Assembly (NCBI RefSeq): GCF_900450995.1
Contig: NZ_UGHY01000002.1
Span: 1,235,001 to 1,299,000, forward strand
Length of the DNA stretch: 64,000 bases
Reading direction: 5' to 3'
DNA from: Haemophilus parainfluenzae
GTDB lineage: Bacteria; Pseudomonadota; Gammaproteobacteria; Enterobacterales; Pasteurellaceae
The notes beneath the pieces are model-generated. The model saw only the letters and a program-made list of their open reading frames with translations. It made no database searches and was not told the DNA's origin. Below are positions 10,239 to 20,657 of this stretch, one piece after another. The position numbers were made by a program, and so were the translations under genes. How positions within the stretch are numbered: position 1 is the first letter of the stretch; every line of letters begins with the position of its first letter.

Positions 10239-11903
10239 ATGAAAAAATTACTTTGCTCATTATTTGCGCTTTCTGCAATTAGTACTGCAATGGCACAAGA
10301 AGTGAATATTAAATTATTAGGGACCTCCGATGTTCACGGCCGTATCGTACCTTGGAGCTATGGTGCAGACGTAGAGGACAAATCAGGTTCTTATGCACAA
10401 ATTGCAACTTATGTGAAAGATGTGCGTAAAAATAATAAAAACGTGGTGTTAGTGGAAGTTGGTGATGCGATCCAAGATAACCAAGTCGATGTGTTCGCAA
10501 AAGATAAAAAATATTACAAAAATCACCCAATTCCAAAAGTATTAAACGAAATGAATTATGATATTTTCGTATTGGGTAACCACGAGTTTAACTTTGGGAT
10601 GAAAGCGTTAGATGAAATCCTAAAAGATATCAAAGCGAAAAAATTAACCGCCAACTTCTATCATAAGAAAAATGACAAACGTTATATTGATGCGACAACC
10701 ATCATTGAAAAAGATGGTGTGAAGCTAGGGATTATTGGTTTAAGTACTCCGATGTCCTCAAAATTTGAAGAAGACACGGGCAACCTAAAAGACATGAAGT
10801 TTACGTCACCAACGGAAGAAGCGCGTACACAAGTTGAGAAATTAAAAGCAAAAGGCGTGGATGCGATTATTGCGGTGACTCACATGGGTATCGAAAATGA
10901 AAATAATATTCCTGATACCGGTATGCGTGATGTGATCAATGCGGTAGATGGAATTGATGTAGTTATCGCAGGTCACATGCATAAAGATGTACCAAGTGAA
11001 ACCATCAAAAATACACTAATCACTGAACCACACCGTTACGGTACCGTGGTATCTGAAGTGGATTTAACTTTTGATATCAAGGATAAAAAAGAAGTGAAAT
11101 TAGTGAAGAAAGAATCTAAAACGGTTCCAGTTAAAGCACTTGAAGCAGATAAGAAAATTGAGGAAATTTACAAGCCTTACCATGAGAAATTACGTGAATT
11201 AAACAACGTAGTAATCGGTCAAACTGCGAATGAAATGGTACCTCAAGAGACTAAACACGGTGTATCTGCTGCATTCTCAAAAGATACCGGTTTATCTTCA
11301 TTCATTAATGATGTTGAACAATATTACAGTGGTGCAGATGTTGTCACTTTCTCTTTCGACCATCAAAAAGCACGTATGGATAAAGGCGATATCAAGAAAA
11401 AAGACATCATCTTTAACTATCGTTATGCGGGCGGTGATGTCACTGTTTATGAAATGACAGGTAAACAATTGAAAGAATATATGGAATGGTCTGCGAACTA
11501 CTTCGATACTATTCAACCAGGTGACACTGAATACCGTTACAATGCGGAGCGTAAAAAATCAAAATATGTGACTTACGACATTTTCGGTGGCGTAAATTAC
11601 AAAATTGACTTACGTAATCCACAAGGTAGCAAAATCGTTGATTTAACCCTTGCTGACGGCAAACCGGTAACTGACGATATGAAATTAAAAGTGGGTATGA
11701 ACTCATATCGTTTCGCTCAATTAAACGGTAAAGGTGGTATTTGGGAAGGTCAACAAATTCCGGTACTTTGGGAATCTAAAGTGGCAATGGGCCGTGAAAA
11801 AGGCACTATCCAAAATATGATGATCGATTACATCACCAACGTAAAAAAAGGTAAAATCGATGGTCAATCTCACAATCGTTGGGAAATCATTGGATTAAAC
11901 TAA
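10239..11903 (+). CDS. Periplasmic 5'-nucleotidase / 2',3'-cyclic phosphodiesterase family protein
   Basis: 554 aa with a signal peptide cleaved after about residue 19 (STAMA). The metallophosphoesterase domain shows all dimetal motifs: TSDVHGR, VEVGDAIQDN, GNHEFNFG, VTHMGIE and AGHMHKD. A C-terminal 5'-nucleotidase substrate-binding domain follows (about 330-520). It probably releases nucleosides and phosphate from exogenous nucleotides in the periplasm. In NAD-dependent Haemophilus this class can feed cofactor salvage, but it does not look like NadN specifically. ATG 10239 has AAAGGA at ideal spacing. CRP control is suggested upstream. Confidence 0.88.
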   Translation: MKKLLCSLFALSAISTAMAQEVNIKLLGTSDVHGRIVPWSYGADVEDKSGSYAQIATYVKDVRKNNKNVVLVEVGDAIQDNQVDVFAKDKKYYKNHPIPKVLNEMNYDIFVLGNHEFNFGMKALDEILKDIKAKKLTANFYHKKNDKRYIDATTIIEKDGVKLGIIGLSTPMSSKFEEDTGNLKDMKFTSPTEEARTQVEKLKAKGVDAIIAVTHMGIENENNIPDTGMRDVINAVDGIDVVIAGHMHKDVPSETIKNTLITEPHRYGTVVSEVDLTFDIKDKKEVKLVKKESKTVPVKALEADKKIEEIYKPYHEKLRELNNVVIGQTANEMVPQETKHGVSAAFSKDTGLSSFINDVEQYYSGADVVTFSFDHQKARMDKGDIKKKDIIFNYRYAGGDVTVYEMTGKQLKEYMEWSANYFDTIQPGDTEYRYNAERKKSKYVTYDIFGGVNYKIDLRNPQGSKIVDLTLADGKPVTDDMKLKVGMNSYRFAQLNGKGGIWEGQQIPVLWESKVAMGREKGTIQNMMIDYITNVKKGKIDGQSHNRWEIIGLN

Positions 11904-11931
11904 TCGGTCTTTTTAAAATACGATAAAAACC

Positions 11932-11966
11932 AACCGCACTTTGAGGCAATTGAATCAAGTGCGGTT
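11932..11966. terminator. USS-dyad terminator after the nucleotidase
   Basis: Two uptake signal copies in inverted orientation (AACCGCACTT ... AAGTGCGGTT) form a stem followed by T8, the classic Haemophilus double use of USS pairs as terminators. Confidence 0.85.
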
Positions 11967-12066
11967 ATTTTTTTCTTTGTTTTCAGATAAAACTTGTAAA
12001 TAATCAAGGTAAAATTGAGCTCAACGTAGTAAACTACAAGCACTTTTATCCTTTAGGAGATAACAA

Positions 12067-12738
12067 ATGAAACCTTATTTAATCGCCCCTTCTATCCTTT
12101 CTGCAGATCTTGCTCGTCTTGGTGATGATGTGCAAAACGTATTGAATGCTGGTGCGGATGTAATTCATTTTGATGTAATGGATAATCACTATGTGCCGAA
12201 TTTAACCTTTGGCCCAGCGGTGTGTAAAGCTTTGCGTGATTACGGTATTAAAGCACCTATTGATGTGCATTTAATGGTGAAACCAGTCGATCGTATCATT
12301 CCTGATTTTGCCAAAGCCGGTGCGGATTACATTACATTTCATCCTGAAGCCAGTGAACATATTGAGCGCTCTTTGCAGCTCATTCGTGATCACGGTTGTA
12401 AATCTGGTTTAGTGTTTAATCCAGCAACGCCATTAAGTTATTTGGATTATGTATTAGATAAGGTGGATGTGATTTTGTTAATGTCCGTGAATCCAGGATT
12501 TGGTGGGCAATCCTTTTTACCTTCCACATTGAAAAAATTAAAACAGGCACGTCGTCTGATTGATGAAAGTGGTTTAGATATCCGTTTAGAAGTTGATGGT
12601 GGGGTAAAAGTAGATAATATTGCAGAAATTGCCGCAGCCGGTGCAGATATGTTTGTGGCAGGCTCAGCGATTTTTGGTAAACCAGATTATAAACAAATCA
12701 TTGATAAAATGCGTACGCAATTAGCTTCAGTAAAATAA
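12067..12738 (+). CDS. rpe: Ribulose-phosphate 3-epimerase
   Basis: 223 aa TIM barrel, standard length. It interconverts ribulose-5-phosphate and xylulose-5-phosphate in the pentose phosphate pathway. Signatures include [12 protein letters not shown] (about 9), [12 protein letters not shown] with the catalytic and metal Asp (about 35), [17 protein letters not shown] (about 141) and EVDGGV (about 177). TTTAGGAG precedes the ATG. It is followed directly by gph, as in many gammaproteobacteria. Confidence 0.97.
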   Translation: MKPYLIAPSILSADLARLGDDVQNVLNAGADVIHFDVMDNHYVPNLTFGPAVCKALRDYGIKAPIDVHLMVKPVDRIIPDFAKAGADYITFHPEASEHIERSLQLIRDHGCKSGLVFNPATPLSYLDYVLDKVDVILLMSVNPGFGGQSFLPSTLKKLKQARRLIDESGLDIRLEVDGGVKVDNIAEIAAAGADMFVAGSAIFGKPDYKQIIDKMRTQLASVK

Positions 12739-13425
12739 ATGGTAGTAAGAATGAACACTCAATTTAAAGTTATCGGTTTTGATTTAGATGGTACGCTCGT
12801 GAATAGTTTGCCAGATTTAGCGTTGTCTGTGAACTCTGCTTTAGCAGACTTTGGTTTACCTCAAGCACCAGAAGAGTTAGTGTTAACTTGGATTGGTAAT
12901 GGGGCACCTGTATTGATTGCTCGCGCTTTAGAATGGGCAAAAGGGCAAACAGGTAAAGACTTTTCAGATGCTGAAATGGAGCAAGTGAAAGAGCGTTTTA
13001 ATGTGTATTACGCGGAGAATCTTTGTAATGTGAGCCGTTTATATCCAAATGTAAAAGAAACATTGGAAACTTTAAAGGCTCGCGGTTATACCTTAGCCGT
13101 GGTAACGAACAAACCAACTCGACATGTTCAGCCAGTATTGGCGGCATTTGGTATCGATCATCTATTCAGTGAAATGCTTGGTGGGCAATCATTACCCGCG
13201 ATTAAACCACATCCAGGTCCATTGTATTATTTATGTGGCAAATTCGGTGTAGAGCCTCGCCAAGTGTTGTTTGTAGGTGACTCTCGAAATGACATTCTCG
13301 CGGCACATTCAGCAGGTTGCCCAGTTGTGGGTTTAACTTACGGTTATAACTACAACATTCCAATTGTGGAATCAAACCCCGATTGGGTGTTTGACGACTT
13401 TGCGAAGTTATTAGAGATTCTTTAA
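12739..13425 (+). CDS. gph: Phosphoglycolate phosphatase
   Basis: 228 aa HAD-superfamily phosphatase. Motif I is FDLDGTLVNS, motif II VVTNKP, motif III the Lys in KPHPGP, and motif IV FVGDSRNDI. It removes 2-phosphoglycolate formed during DNA 3'-end repair. The ATG directly abuts the rpe stop codon, indicating translational coupling. An ATG at 12751 (MNTQFK) is an alternative start. Confidence 0.94.
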   Translation: MVVRMNTQFKVIGFDLDGTLVNSLPDLALSVNSALADFGLPQAPEELVLTWIGNGAPVLIARALEWAKGQTGKDFSDAEMEQVKERFNVYYAENLCNVSRLYPNVKETLETLKARGYTLAVVTNKPTRHVQPVLAAFGIDHLFSEMLGGQSLPAIKPHPGPLYYLCGKFGVEPRQVLFVGDSRNDILAAHSAGCPVVGLTYGYNYNIPIVESNPDWVFDDFAKLLEIL

Positions 13426-13514
13426 TCTATCTTAAAGCGTAAAGTGCGGTCAAAAATGATCTGCACCCCAAAAGTTGGACTCAACAAACCAACAATTGAG
13501 GTGCAGATTTTTTT

Positions 13515-13868
13515 ATGGGTAAACACTACACAATCGAATTTAAATTACAGGCTCTCCAACCTATTTTGAATGGAAAAATGAGTATTAGAGAAGCTGCGCG
13601 TTTTTACAATATTCCTTCCAACGCCCTAGTCGGGACATGGTTGAAACGGTTTGAAAAAAGTGGCATAAAAGGACTTATTCCCCGTAAACCATCAGGACGA
13701 CCGCCGATGAAACCCAAATATGCAAAAATGCCACCGCCACCCAAAACTGAAGAAGACCGTTTACGCCTGAGAATTTTACAGCTTGAAGCGGAGGTGGCCT
13801 ACCTAAAGGAGTTGAGAAGGCTCAGACTTCAGGACGAAGCCGAGCAACGGAAATTATCCAAAGGTTAA
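13515..13868 (+). CDS. IS150-group transposase OrfA
   Basis: 117 aa. The N-terminal helix-turn-helix (about residues 5-60; MSIREAARFYNIPSNALVGTW is the core) binds the IS ends. A leucine-rich coiled coil follows (about 80-110; LRLRILQLEAEVAYLKEL). OrfA alone usually regulates. The fusion made by -1 frameshifting near the orfA end is the transposase. Confidence 0.9.
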   Translation: MGKHYTIEFKLQALQPILNGKMSIREAARFYNIPSNALVGTWLKRFEKSGIKGLIPRKPSGRPPMKPKYAKMPPPPKTEEDRLRLRILQLEAEVAYLKELRRLRLQDEAEQRKLSKG

Positions 13869-13963
13869 GAACACGCTATCCGTTAAAATGGCTTTTAGGC
13901 TTTGCACAGTTAGCGCGTAGTACGTTTTTTGCGAAACGTCAGATTAAACCGGATAAGGATGAG

Positions 13964-14674
13964 TTGTTGAAAAAGACCATTAAACGCATCAAAGCCAATC
14001 ATCCTGATTATGGCTACCGACGAGTTCATGCCAGCTTGCCAGGCGTGAATCATAAAAAAGTTCAACGTTTAATGCAGGCACTTGGGCTTCAAGTGCGGTC
14101 AAGAAAAAGCAAGAAATTTACCACCTATCGAGGCACAATAGGCCATATTGCTCCGAATCGTCTTGAGCGAGATTTTAGTGCAACGGCCCCGAAACAAAAA
14201 TGGGTGACCGATATCACAGAGTTTAAGGCGAAAGATGGGAGTAAAGTCTATTTATCTCCAATTTTAGACTTATTTAACAATGAGATAATCTCCTATAACC
14301 TCAGCTATTCCCCAAACTGGGCGCAAGTAGAGGACATGTTAATGCAAGCCGTCAAAGGATTAAATAAAGCTTGTGGTGTCATTTTACATTCAGACCAGGG
14401 ATGGCAATATCAAATGGTAGCTTATCGTCGAATCTTGGCTGAACATGGCATCATTCAAAGTATGTCGAGAAAAGGGAATTGCTTAGATAACGCCGCAATG
14501 GAAAGTTTCTTTGGGCGATTAAAAACGGAATGTTTTTATGGTCGGGAATTTAAAACAAAAGAAGAGATAGTTGATGCTGTCAGAGATTATTTGGATTACT
14601 ATAATCATCGACGGATTCAACTAAAATTAAAAGGACTGAGTCCGATACAATATCGAAAACAATCCTTTAAATAA
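13964..14674 (+). CDS. IS150-group transposase OrfB (DDE integrase domain)
   Basis: 236 aa from an alternative TTG. The frame is open upstream to about 13800 (ATEIIQRLRTRYPLKW), so the natural product is a -1 frameshift fusion with OrfA. The integrase core shows WVTDITEF (first Asp), ILHSDQGWQYQ (second Asp) and NAAMESFFGRLKTE (Glu). An uptake signal lies inside the gene at 14089-14097. Confidence 0.92.
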   Translation: MLKKTIKRIKANHPDYGYRRVHASLPGVNHKKVQRLMQALGLQVRSRKSKKFTTYRGTIGHIAPNRLERDFSATAPKQKWVTDITEFKAKDGSKVYLSPILDLFNNEIISYNLSYSPNWAQVEDMLMQAVKGLNKACGVILHSDQGWQYQMVAYRRILAEHGIIQSMSRKGNCLDNAAMESFFGRLKTECFYGREFKTKEEIVDAVRDYLDYYNHRRIQLKLKGLSPIQYRKQSFK

Positions 14675-14719
14675 CAGTCTAACTTTTTGGGGTCAGATCA
14701 AAAATGACCGCACTTTTTC

Positions 14720-15517
14720 TTAAACCTCCCACCAAATTAACGCCCATTTGTGTTGTCCGTGTTTTATCGGTTCATTGTTTATTTGTTTTTGTTGATAGAA
14801 TTGAGACAAACTTTGTTTTTCTTTTTCGGTGAGATTGCCGAGAGAAAACTCCACAGAATTTAATAAATCTTCAAAGGTTTCGCCTTGGAAATGGCCTGAT
14901 TCGGTTTCAATAAAACTCACATTCGCGTGAATGCCTTTTTGGTAAAGGCGATTAACTAAATAAATATAAGTTGGGAAGCCTACATCATCACGGCCAATGG
15001 CTTCAAATACACCTTCATCGAGAAAATGGCGTTGTGTCACCGAGGTTAAAAAGACGCGTTTTTTTGCCTTACTTTGCAGCTTTTCAATCATGTCATCCAA
15101 ATCATCCACAAGCGTCGAGCGAGAGGCGAGTATAACATCCGCTTGAGGTACATCATCCCAGTTATCCGACCATGATTTATGTAGAAGCGTAATATTATTC
15201 AGTTGATGCTTTTCTTTATATTGCTGAACCATCTCTAACATGCCTTGGCTGTAATCGAGGGCATACACAGCTTGGCATTGTTGGGCTAAAGGAATCACAA
15301 ACGTTCCGGGGCCACAGCCGATATCTAATACGGTTTCATCAGGTTGTACATTCATGGCTTTGAGTAACGTTTCATTATAACGACTTGGTTTGCCCACTAA
15401 ATTCTCAGCCATTTTAGGGGCTTTTTTATCCCACTTTGTTGGTGGAAGATTATAGTGATTACAGGATTTTAGATGTTGTTGATAGAGATCGTTGAAATTG
15501 ATGTCGTTGATGATCAT
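14720..15517 (-). CDS. SAM-dependent class I methyltransferase
   Basis: 265 aa. The SAM-binding loop is VLDIGCGPGTFVIPLAQQ (about residues 64-81), with the acidic strand-2 end VYALDYSQGMLEM. Lengths and flanks fit the Methyltransf_11/25 type. The substrate is unknown. It stands alone, is convergent with the IS element and divergent from purL, with a USS (15530) just upstream of its start. Confidence 0.8.
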   Translation of the reverse strand: MIINDINFNDLYQQHLKSCNHYNLPPTKWDKKAPKMAENLVGKPSRYNETLLKAMNVQPDETVLDIGCGPGTFVIPLAQQCQAVYALDYSQGMLEMVQQYKEKHQLNNITLLHKSWSDNWDDVPQADVILASRSTLVDDLDDMIEKLQSKAKKRVFLTSVTQRHFLDEGVFEAIGRDDVGFPTYIYLVNRLYQKGIHANVSFIETESGHFQGETFEDLLNSVEFSLGNLTEKEKQSLSQFYQQKQINNEPIKHGQHKWALIWWEV

Positions 15518-15592
15518 AGTGACGCCCCAAAGTGCGGTTAGTTTTCAGATTGTTTTGAATTGCTTGCTGATTATATGCTTTCTCCTACTTAA

Positions 15593-15610
15593 AATCATTT
15601 GAAAATGATT
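15593..15610. promoter_or_regulatory. Unassigned palindrome upstream of purL
   Basis: AATCATTT-GA-AAATGATT is a perfect 8-bp inverted repeat in the region between the methyltransferase and purL, directly next to the PurR box. It could be an operator for either gene. The cognate factor is not known to me. Confidence 0.4.
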
Positions 15611-15611
15611 G

Positions 15612-15627
15612 ACGCAAACGTTTTCGT
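15612..15627. promoter_or_regulatory. PurR box of purL
   Basis: ACGCAAACGTTTTCGT is one base from the E. coli PurR consensus ACGCAAACGTTTGCGT. A TATAAT -10 box follows at 15645-15650, so bound PurR would block the promoter when purines are plentiful. Confidence 0.88.
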
Positions 15628-15692
15628 TTTAGTGCGTTTTCCTTTATAATAGCCCGCGATTTTCATCTCAAACACAACTCAAAGGTACCCGT

Positions 15693-18600
15693 ATGTTTCA
15701 AACTTTTCGTGGCTCACCCGCCCTTTCTGAATTCCGTATTCAAGGCTTAATGCAAAAATTCCAACAAAATCAATTACCGGTGAAATCGGTTTATGCGGAA
15801 TATTTGCATTTTGTGGAATTAAATCGACCGCTTGTTAGCGAGCAGGAAGCTAAGTTAAAAGCGTTGTTACATTACGGTCCAACCTTGGCTGAACACGATG
15901 CCAAAGGCAAAACTTTTATTGTGATTCCACGCGTCGGCACGATTTCTTCTTGGTCTTCTAAAGCAACGGATATTGCGCATAACTGTGGTTTAAGTGAAGT
16001 GGAGCGTATTGAGCGTGGTTTGGCGTATTATTTTGAGTTAAGCCAACCGCTTGATGAGAAAACGACAGAAAAATTGACCGCACTTTTACACGACAGAATG
16101 ATGGAAACTGTGGTGCGTCGTCCTGAAGATGCAGAGATCTTATTCCGCCATCAAGATCCGAAACCATTCAAAACTGTGGATATTTTAAAAGGTGGACGCG
16201 AAGCTTTGGTGACTGCTAACGTAGAATTAGGTTTGGCGCTGGCAGAAGATGAAATTGATTATTTGGTGGAAAACTTCACACAATTAGGGCGCAATCCGCA
16301 CGATATTGAACTTTATATGTTCGCGCAAGCCAACTCTGAGCACTGCCGTCATAAAATCTTTAATGCAGATTGGATTATTGACGGCAAAAAACAGGATAAA
16401 TCCCTGTTTAAAATGATTAAAAATACCTTTGAGAAAACTCCTGATTTCGTACTTTCAGCCTATAAAGATAATGCTGCAGTAATGGAAGGCTCAAAAGTCG
16501 GCCGTTTCTTTGCGGACCAAGATGGGCAATATCGCTATCACAATGAAGATGCACATATCTTAATGAAAGTGGAAACCCACAACCACCCAACCGCGATTTC
16601 GCCATTCCCAGGAGCGGCAACAGGTTCGGGCGGTGAAATTCGTGATGAAGGTGCAACGGGTCGTGGTGCAAAACCAAAAGCAGGTTTAACCGGGTTTTCG
16701 GTATCAAACCTTATCATTCCAAACTTTGAACAACCTTGGGAAAATCCACTTTCCAAACCAAATCGTATTGCCTCTGCCTTAAATATTATGATTGAAGGCC
16801 CATTAGGTGGCGCTGCATTTAACAATGAATTTGGTCGCCCTGCCTTATTGGGTTATTTCCGCACCTATGAAGAGAAAGTCAACAGCTTCAACGGTGAAGA
16901 AGTGCGTGGTTATCACAAGCCGATTATGTTAGCGGGCGGTATCGGTAATATTCGTAGCGAACACGTTCAAAAAGGCGAAATTCCCGTTGGTGCGAAATTG
17001 ATCGTATTAGGCGGTCCAGCCATGAACATCGGCTTAGGCGGTGGCGCCGCTTCTTCTATGGACAGCGGTAAATCAAAAGAAGATCTAGATTTTGCCTCTG
17101 TTCAACGTGAAAACCCAGAAATGGAACGCCGCTGCCAAGAGGTGATTGACCGCTGCTGGCAATTAGGCGAAGAAAACCCAATTCTCTTTATCCACGATGT
17201 GGGTGCAGGCGGTTTATCAAACGCAATGCCTGAATTAGTGCACGATGGCGAACGTGGCGGTAAATTTGATTTACGCTCAATTCTTTGCGATGAAAAAGGC
17301 ATGTCACCATTAGAAATTTGGTGTAACGAATCACAAGAACGTTATGTCTTAGCCGTTGCGCCAGAAAAACTCGAATTATTTACCGCACTTTGTGAGCGTG
17401 AGCGTGCGCCGTTTGCGGTCATTGGTGAGGCAGCGGAAGAGAAACATTTAACCTTGCACGATAGTCATTTCGACAATAACCCAATTGATTTGCCAATGAA
17501 TGTGTTATTAGGCAAAACGCCGAAAATGACGCGCGAGGTTTCGTCAAAAACTGTCGAAAATCGACCGCTTGCAACGGAAAATATTCAATTAAAAGAAGCC
17601 TTCCATCGCGTATTACGCTTACCGGTGGTGGCAGAAAAAACTTTCTTAATCACCATTGGCGACCGTTCGGTAACGGGTATGGTGGCGCGCGATCAAATGG
17701 TCGGCCCATGGCAAATTCCGGTATCTGATGTGGCCGTCACAACCGCTTCATTAGACAGCTATCACGGCGAAGCGATGGCAATGGGCGAACGTGCACCAGT
17801 GGCATTATTAGACTTTGGTGCTTCTGCACGTTTAGCGGTGGCTGAATCTATCACTAATATTGCGGGCACCAACATTGGCGATATTAAACGCATCAAACTT
17901 TCTGCAAACTGGATGTCTGCAGCAGGACACGGTGGTGAAGACGCAGGCTTATATGAAGCGGTGAAAGCGGTGGGCGAAGAACTTTGCCCAGCATTAGGCA
18001 TTACCATTCCAGTGGGTAAAGACTCCATGTCGATGAAAACCACTTGGGAAGAAAATGGCGAGAAAAAATCAGTAACAGCTCCGCTTTCTTTAGTGATTTC
18101 ATCTTTTGCTCGCGTGGAAGATGTCCGCAAAACCGTGACACCTCAATTACGCACAGACAAAGGCGCAAGCCGTTTATTGTTGATTGATTTAGGCGAAAGA
18201 AAAAATCGCTTAGGCGCGACCGCACTTGCGCAAGTGTATAAACAATTAGGTGACAAACCAGCCGATGTGGTGAACGTAGCCAAACTGAAAAACTTCTTTG
18301 ATGCAATGCAAGCATTGGTGGCAGAGCGTAAATTATTGGCTTACCACGACCGTTCAGATGGTGGTTTAATTACCACACTTGCAGAAATGGCGTTTGCGGG
18401 TAACTGTGGCGTGGATGTGGATATTTCTGCATTAGGCGACAATGATTTAGCAGTGTTATTCAATGAAGAATTGGGCGCAGTGATTCAAGTCTCTGAAAAC
18501 GAATTAAGCGCAGTGCGTGAGGTATTAAAAGCCCATGACTTGCTTGGTTTAACTTATGAACTTGGTTCTGTAAGCACAGAAGATCGTTTTGAAATCACGC

Positions 18601-19586
18601 GTGGTAGCAAAAAACTATTAAGTGAAAAACGCTCTGAATTGCGCGGTATTTGGGCAGAGCTCACTCACCAAATGCAACGCTTACGTGATAACCCAGAATG
18701 TGCTGATCAAGAATTTGAAGCGAAAAAAGCAACAGATAACAAAGGTTTATCTGCTCACTTAACCTATGATGTGAATGAAGATATTGCTGCGCCTTACATC
18801 AGCAAAGGCGTGAAACCAAAAGTAGCCGTATTGCGTGAACAAGGCGTAAACAGCCACGTTGAAATGGCAGCGGCTTTTGACCGTGCAGGCTTTGCAGCGA
18901 TTGATGTTCACATGAGTGATTTAATGGCAGGTCGTTACAATTTAAACGACTTTAATGCGATGGTGGCCTGTGGTGGCTTTTCTTACGGTGACGTATTAGG
19001 TGCAAGTGGTGGCTGGGCGAAATCCATTTTGTTTAATCCACAATTACGCGATCAATTCAGCCAATTCTTCGCCAATGAAAACACCCTTTCATTAGGTGTA
19101 TGTAACGGCTGTCAACTTATCTCCACCCTTGCAGAAATTATCCCAGGTGTAGAAAACTGGCCACGTTTCGTGCGTAATAAATCAGAACGTTTTGAAGCCC
19201 GTGCTGCGATGGTGAAAATCAACGACACCAACTCATTGTGGTTTAAAGGCATGGCAGGTTCACATATGCCGATTGCGGTTGCTCATGGTGAGGGGCGCGT
19301 AGAATTCAAAACACCAGAAAACTTGACCGCACTTCAATCCCAAAACTTGATTGTGGCACAGTATATCGACAGCCATTTAAATGTGACTGAAACCTATCCG
19401 GCCAACCCAAATGGCTCGGCATTAGGGATTACTGCCATTTCTAACGTCGATGGCCGTATTGCGGCGATGATGCCACACCCTGAGCGTGTATTCCGTGCCG
19501 TGAGCAACTCATGGTATCCAGAAGATTGGTCTGAAGATGGTGCTTGGATGCGAATTTTTAGAAATGCGAGAGTGAATTTCAAATAA
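15693..19586 (+). CDS. purL: Phosphoribosylformylglycinamidine synthase
   Basis: 1297 aa, the full-length large PurL of gammaproteobacteria. It uses ATP and glutamine to convert FGAR to FGAM, step four of purine synthesis. The N-terminal PurS-like and linker regions lead into two AIRS-type ATP-binding halves ([21 protein letters not shown] with the substrate-binding His near 290-310; later GKDSMSMKT). The C-terminal glutaminase has the Cys nucleophile in GVCNGCQLI (about 1140) and the His/Glu dyad region near [10 protein letters not shown] PurR box lies upstream and a terminator downstream. Confidence 0.97.
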   Translation: MFQTFRGSPALSEFRIQGLMQKFQQNQLPVKSVYAEYLHFVELNRPLVSEQEAKLKALLHYGPTLAEHDAKGKTFIVIPRVGTISSWSSKATDIAHNCGLSEVERIERGLAYYFELSQPLDEKTTEKLTALLHDRMMETVVRRPEDAEILFRHQDPKPFKTVDILKGGREALVTANVELGLALAEDEIDYLVENFTQLGRNPHDIELYMFAQANSEHCRHKIFNADWIIDGKKQDKSLFKMIKNTFEKTPDFVLSAYKDNAAVMEGSKVGRFFADQDGQYRYHNEDAHILMKVETHNHPTAISPFPGAATGSGGEIRDEGATGRGAKPKAGLTGFSVSNLIIPNFEQPWENPLSKPNRIASALNIMIEGPLGGAAFNNEFGRPALLGYFRTYEEKVNSFNGEEVRGYHKPIMLAGGIGNIRSEHVQKGEIPVGAKLIVLGGPAMNIGLGGGAASSMDSGKSKEDLDFASVQRENPEMERRCQEVIDRCWQLGEENPILFIHDVGAGGLSNAMPELVHDGERGGKFDLRSILCDEKGMSPLEIWCNESQERYVLAVAPEKLELFTALCERERAPFAVIGEAAEEKHLTLHDSHFDNNPIDLPMNVLLGKTPKMTREVSSKTVENRPLATENIQLKEAFHRVLRLPVVAEKTFLITIGDRSVTGMVARDQMVGPWQIPVSDVAVTTASLDSYHGEAMAMGERAPVALLDFGASARLAVAESITNIAGTNIGDIKRIKLSANWMSAAGHGGEDAGLYEAVKAVGEELCPALGITIPVGKDSMSMKTTWEENGEKKSVTAPLSLVISSFARVEDVRKTVTPQLRTDKGASRLLLIDLGERKNRLGATALAQVYKQLGDKPADVVNVAKLKNFFDAMQALVAERKLLAYHDRSDGGLITTLAEMAFAGNCGVDVDISALGDNDLAVLFNEELGAVIQVSENELSAVREVLKAHDLLGLTYELGSVSTEDRFEITRGSKKLLSEKRSELRGIWAELTHQMQRLRDNPECADQEFEAKKATDNKGLSAHLTYDVNEDIAAPYISKGVKPKVAVLREQGVNSHVEMAAAFDRAGFAAIDVHMSDLMAGRYNLNDFNAMVACGGFSYGDVLGASGGWAKSILFNPQLRDQFSQFFANENTLSLGVCNGCQLISTLAEIIPGVENWPRFVRNKSERFEARAAMVKINDTNSLWFKGMAGSHMPIAVAHGEGRVEFKTPENLTALQSQNLIVAQYIDSHLNVTETYPANPNGSALGITAISNVDGRIAAMMPHPERVFRAVSNSWYPEDWSEDGAWMRIFRNARVNFK

Positions 19587-19619
19587 TGTGAGATTGTTCA
19601 CAGCAAATTAATACAAAAT

Positions 19620-19647
19620 AAGAGATACTAAGAAATTGGTATCTCTT
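19620..19647 (+). terminator. purL terminator
   Basis: AAGAGATAC / GTATCTCTT, a 9-bp stem with a 10-nt loop and a following T-run. Confidence 0.85.
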
Positions 19648-19787
19648 TTTTATTGCATAACCTGAGTAATAAAAAAATGCCAACAATATTAGAGAGTAAT
19701 ATTGTTAATGATTTATATAAATACTTTATATAAAAATTCTTGGACATTATGCCCGTAATATCAATTGAACTATATAAGGAGTTCTAA

Positions 19788-20417
19788 ATGAGTGCATTAG
19801 TTACATTGCTAGCTAATATTGTTGCGCCATTGCAACGTCAATTTATTAACTTTATCCGCATTGCGATTTGTGTGGTGATGGTTTGGATTGGAGGTTTAAA
19901 AGTTTGCCAATATGAGGCAGATGGTATCGCACACTTTGTGTCAAATAGTCCTTTCTTAAGCTTCCTTTACAAAAACGGTGCAAATGAAGTGACAAATGAT
20001 AAGGGTGTTTTAGTGAAAGAATATACCTTATATAAAAACCCTGAAGGCAAAATGGTCGCAAAAAATATCGAATGGCATAAAGCTAATGGCACCTATACAG
20101 CTTCTTATATTATTGGCGCAATCATTGTGACAATTGGTATTTTAGTATTAGCGGGGATTTGGTCACCAACTCTCGGGCTATTTGGAGGCTTACTCACCTT
20201 TGGTATGTCGATAGTCACGCTGTCGTTCCTCATATTTACACCAGAAACCTGGGTGCCGAATTTAGGTGGGGACTTCCCAACACCTAATTATGGCTTTCCA
20301 TATCTCTCAGGTGCTGGCCGACTCGTGATTAAAGATATTATTATGATGGCGGGTGGTTTAGTTGCTGCAGCAGAATGTGCGAAACGCTATTTAGAGAATA
20401 AAAAGCAGTTTGCGTAG
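19788..20417 (+). CDS. DUF417 (YkgB/RclC-like) inner membrane protein
   Basis: 209 aa with about four membrane segments (near 20-38, 102-125, 128-150, 180-198). The family pattern of the N-terminal ICVVMVWIGGLKVCQYEADGI and the LVFTFGMSIVTLSFLIFTPE-like third segment is present. E. coli RclC of this family helps resist reactive chlorine species, but the function here is inferred only by family. AAGGAG precedes the ATG. The gene lies between the purL 3' end and a decayed duplicate of that end. Confidence 0.8.
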   Translation: MSALVTLLANIVAPLQRQFINFIRIAICVVMVWIGGLKVCQYEADGIAHFVSNSPFLSFLYKNGANEVTNDKGVLVKEYTLYKNPEGKMVAKNIEWHKANGTYTASYIIGAIIVTIGILVLAGIWSPTLGLFGGLLTFGMSIVTLSFLIFTPETWVPNLGGDFPTPNYGFPYLSGAGRLVIKDIIMMAGGLVAAAECAKRYLENKKQFA

Positions 20418-20434
20418 TAAATAGATTTTAAAGG

Positions 20435-20457
20435 GCTTGCTGGGATAAGCAGCAAGC
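20435..20457 (+). terminator. Terminator of the DUF417 gene
   Basis: GCTTGCTG / CAGCAAGC stem with a 7-nt loop followed by T6. Confidence 0.85.
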
Positions 20458-20562
20458 TTTTTTACTAAGATATAAAAAAGTAGTAGTTAATAATACTCAA
20501 ATATTGATTATTGCAATAATTAGTGCCTAGAATATGTAGGCTACTAGTTGACTAAATCTTAT

Positions 20563-20630
20563 AGTATCTAAAGATTGGTCTGAAAATGTTGTTTGGATGT
20601 TGATTTTAGAAACAATAGAGTAAATTTCAA
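20563..20630 (+). repeat. Decayed duplicate of the purL 3' end
   Basis: This noncoding stretch matches the last codons of purL and the bases just after it (19515-19583) in the same orientation. Shared blocks include AGATTGGTCTGAA, TTGGATG and AATTTCAA, with about three quarters of positions identical by eye. It forms a direct repeat with purL that brackets the DUF417 gene. It is a remnant of a duplication or of an insertion that regenerated the purL end. Confidence 0.75.
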
Positions 20631-20657
20631 TAAAATTGAAAAATAAGGGATATTAAT

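Larger units (their letters stand above)
13457..14700 (+). mobile_element. IS3-family (IS150 group) insertion sequence, copy A, apparently intact
   Basis: Terminal inverted repeats TGATCTGCACCCCAAAAGTT (left) and the complement of TGATCTGACCCCAAAAAGTT (right) bound two overlapping-frame ORFs with a -1 relation, the IS3 arrangement. Flanks are A-rich (TCAAAAA / AAAATGA), consistent with a 3-4 bp target duplication. It sits exactly inside the loop of a USS inverted repeat (AAAGTGCGGTCA ... TGACCGCACTTT). Copy C at 53098-53737 is a shortened relative. Confidence 0.92.
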
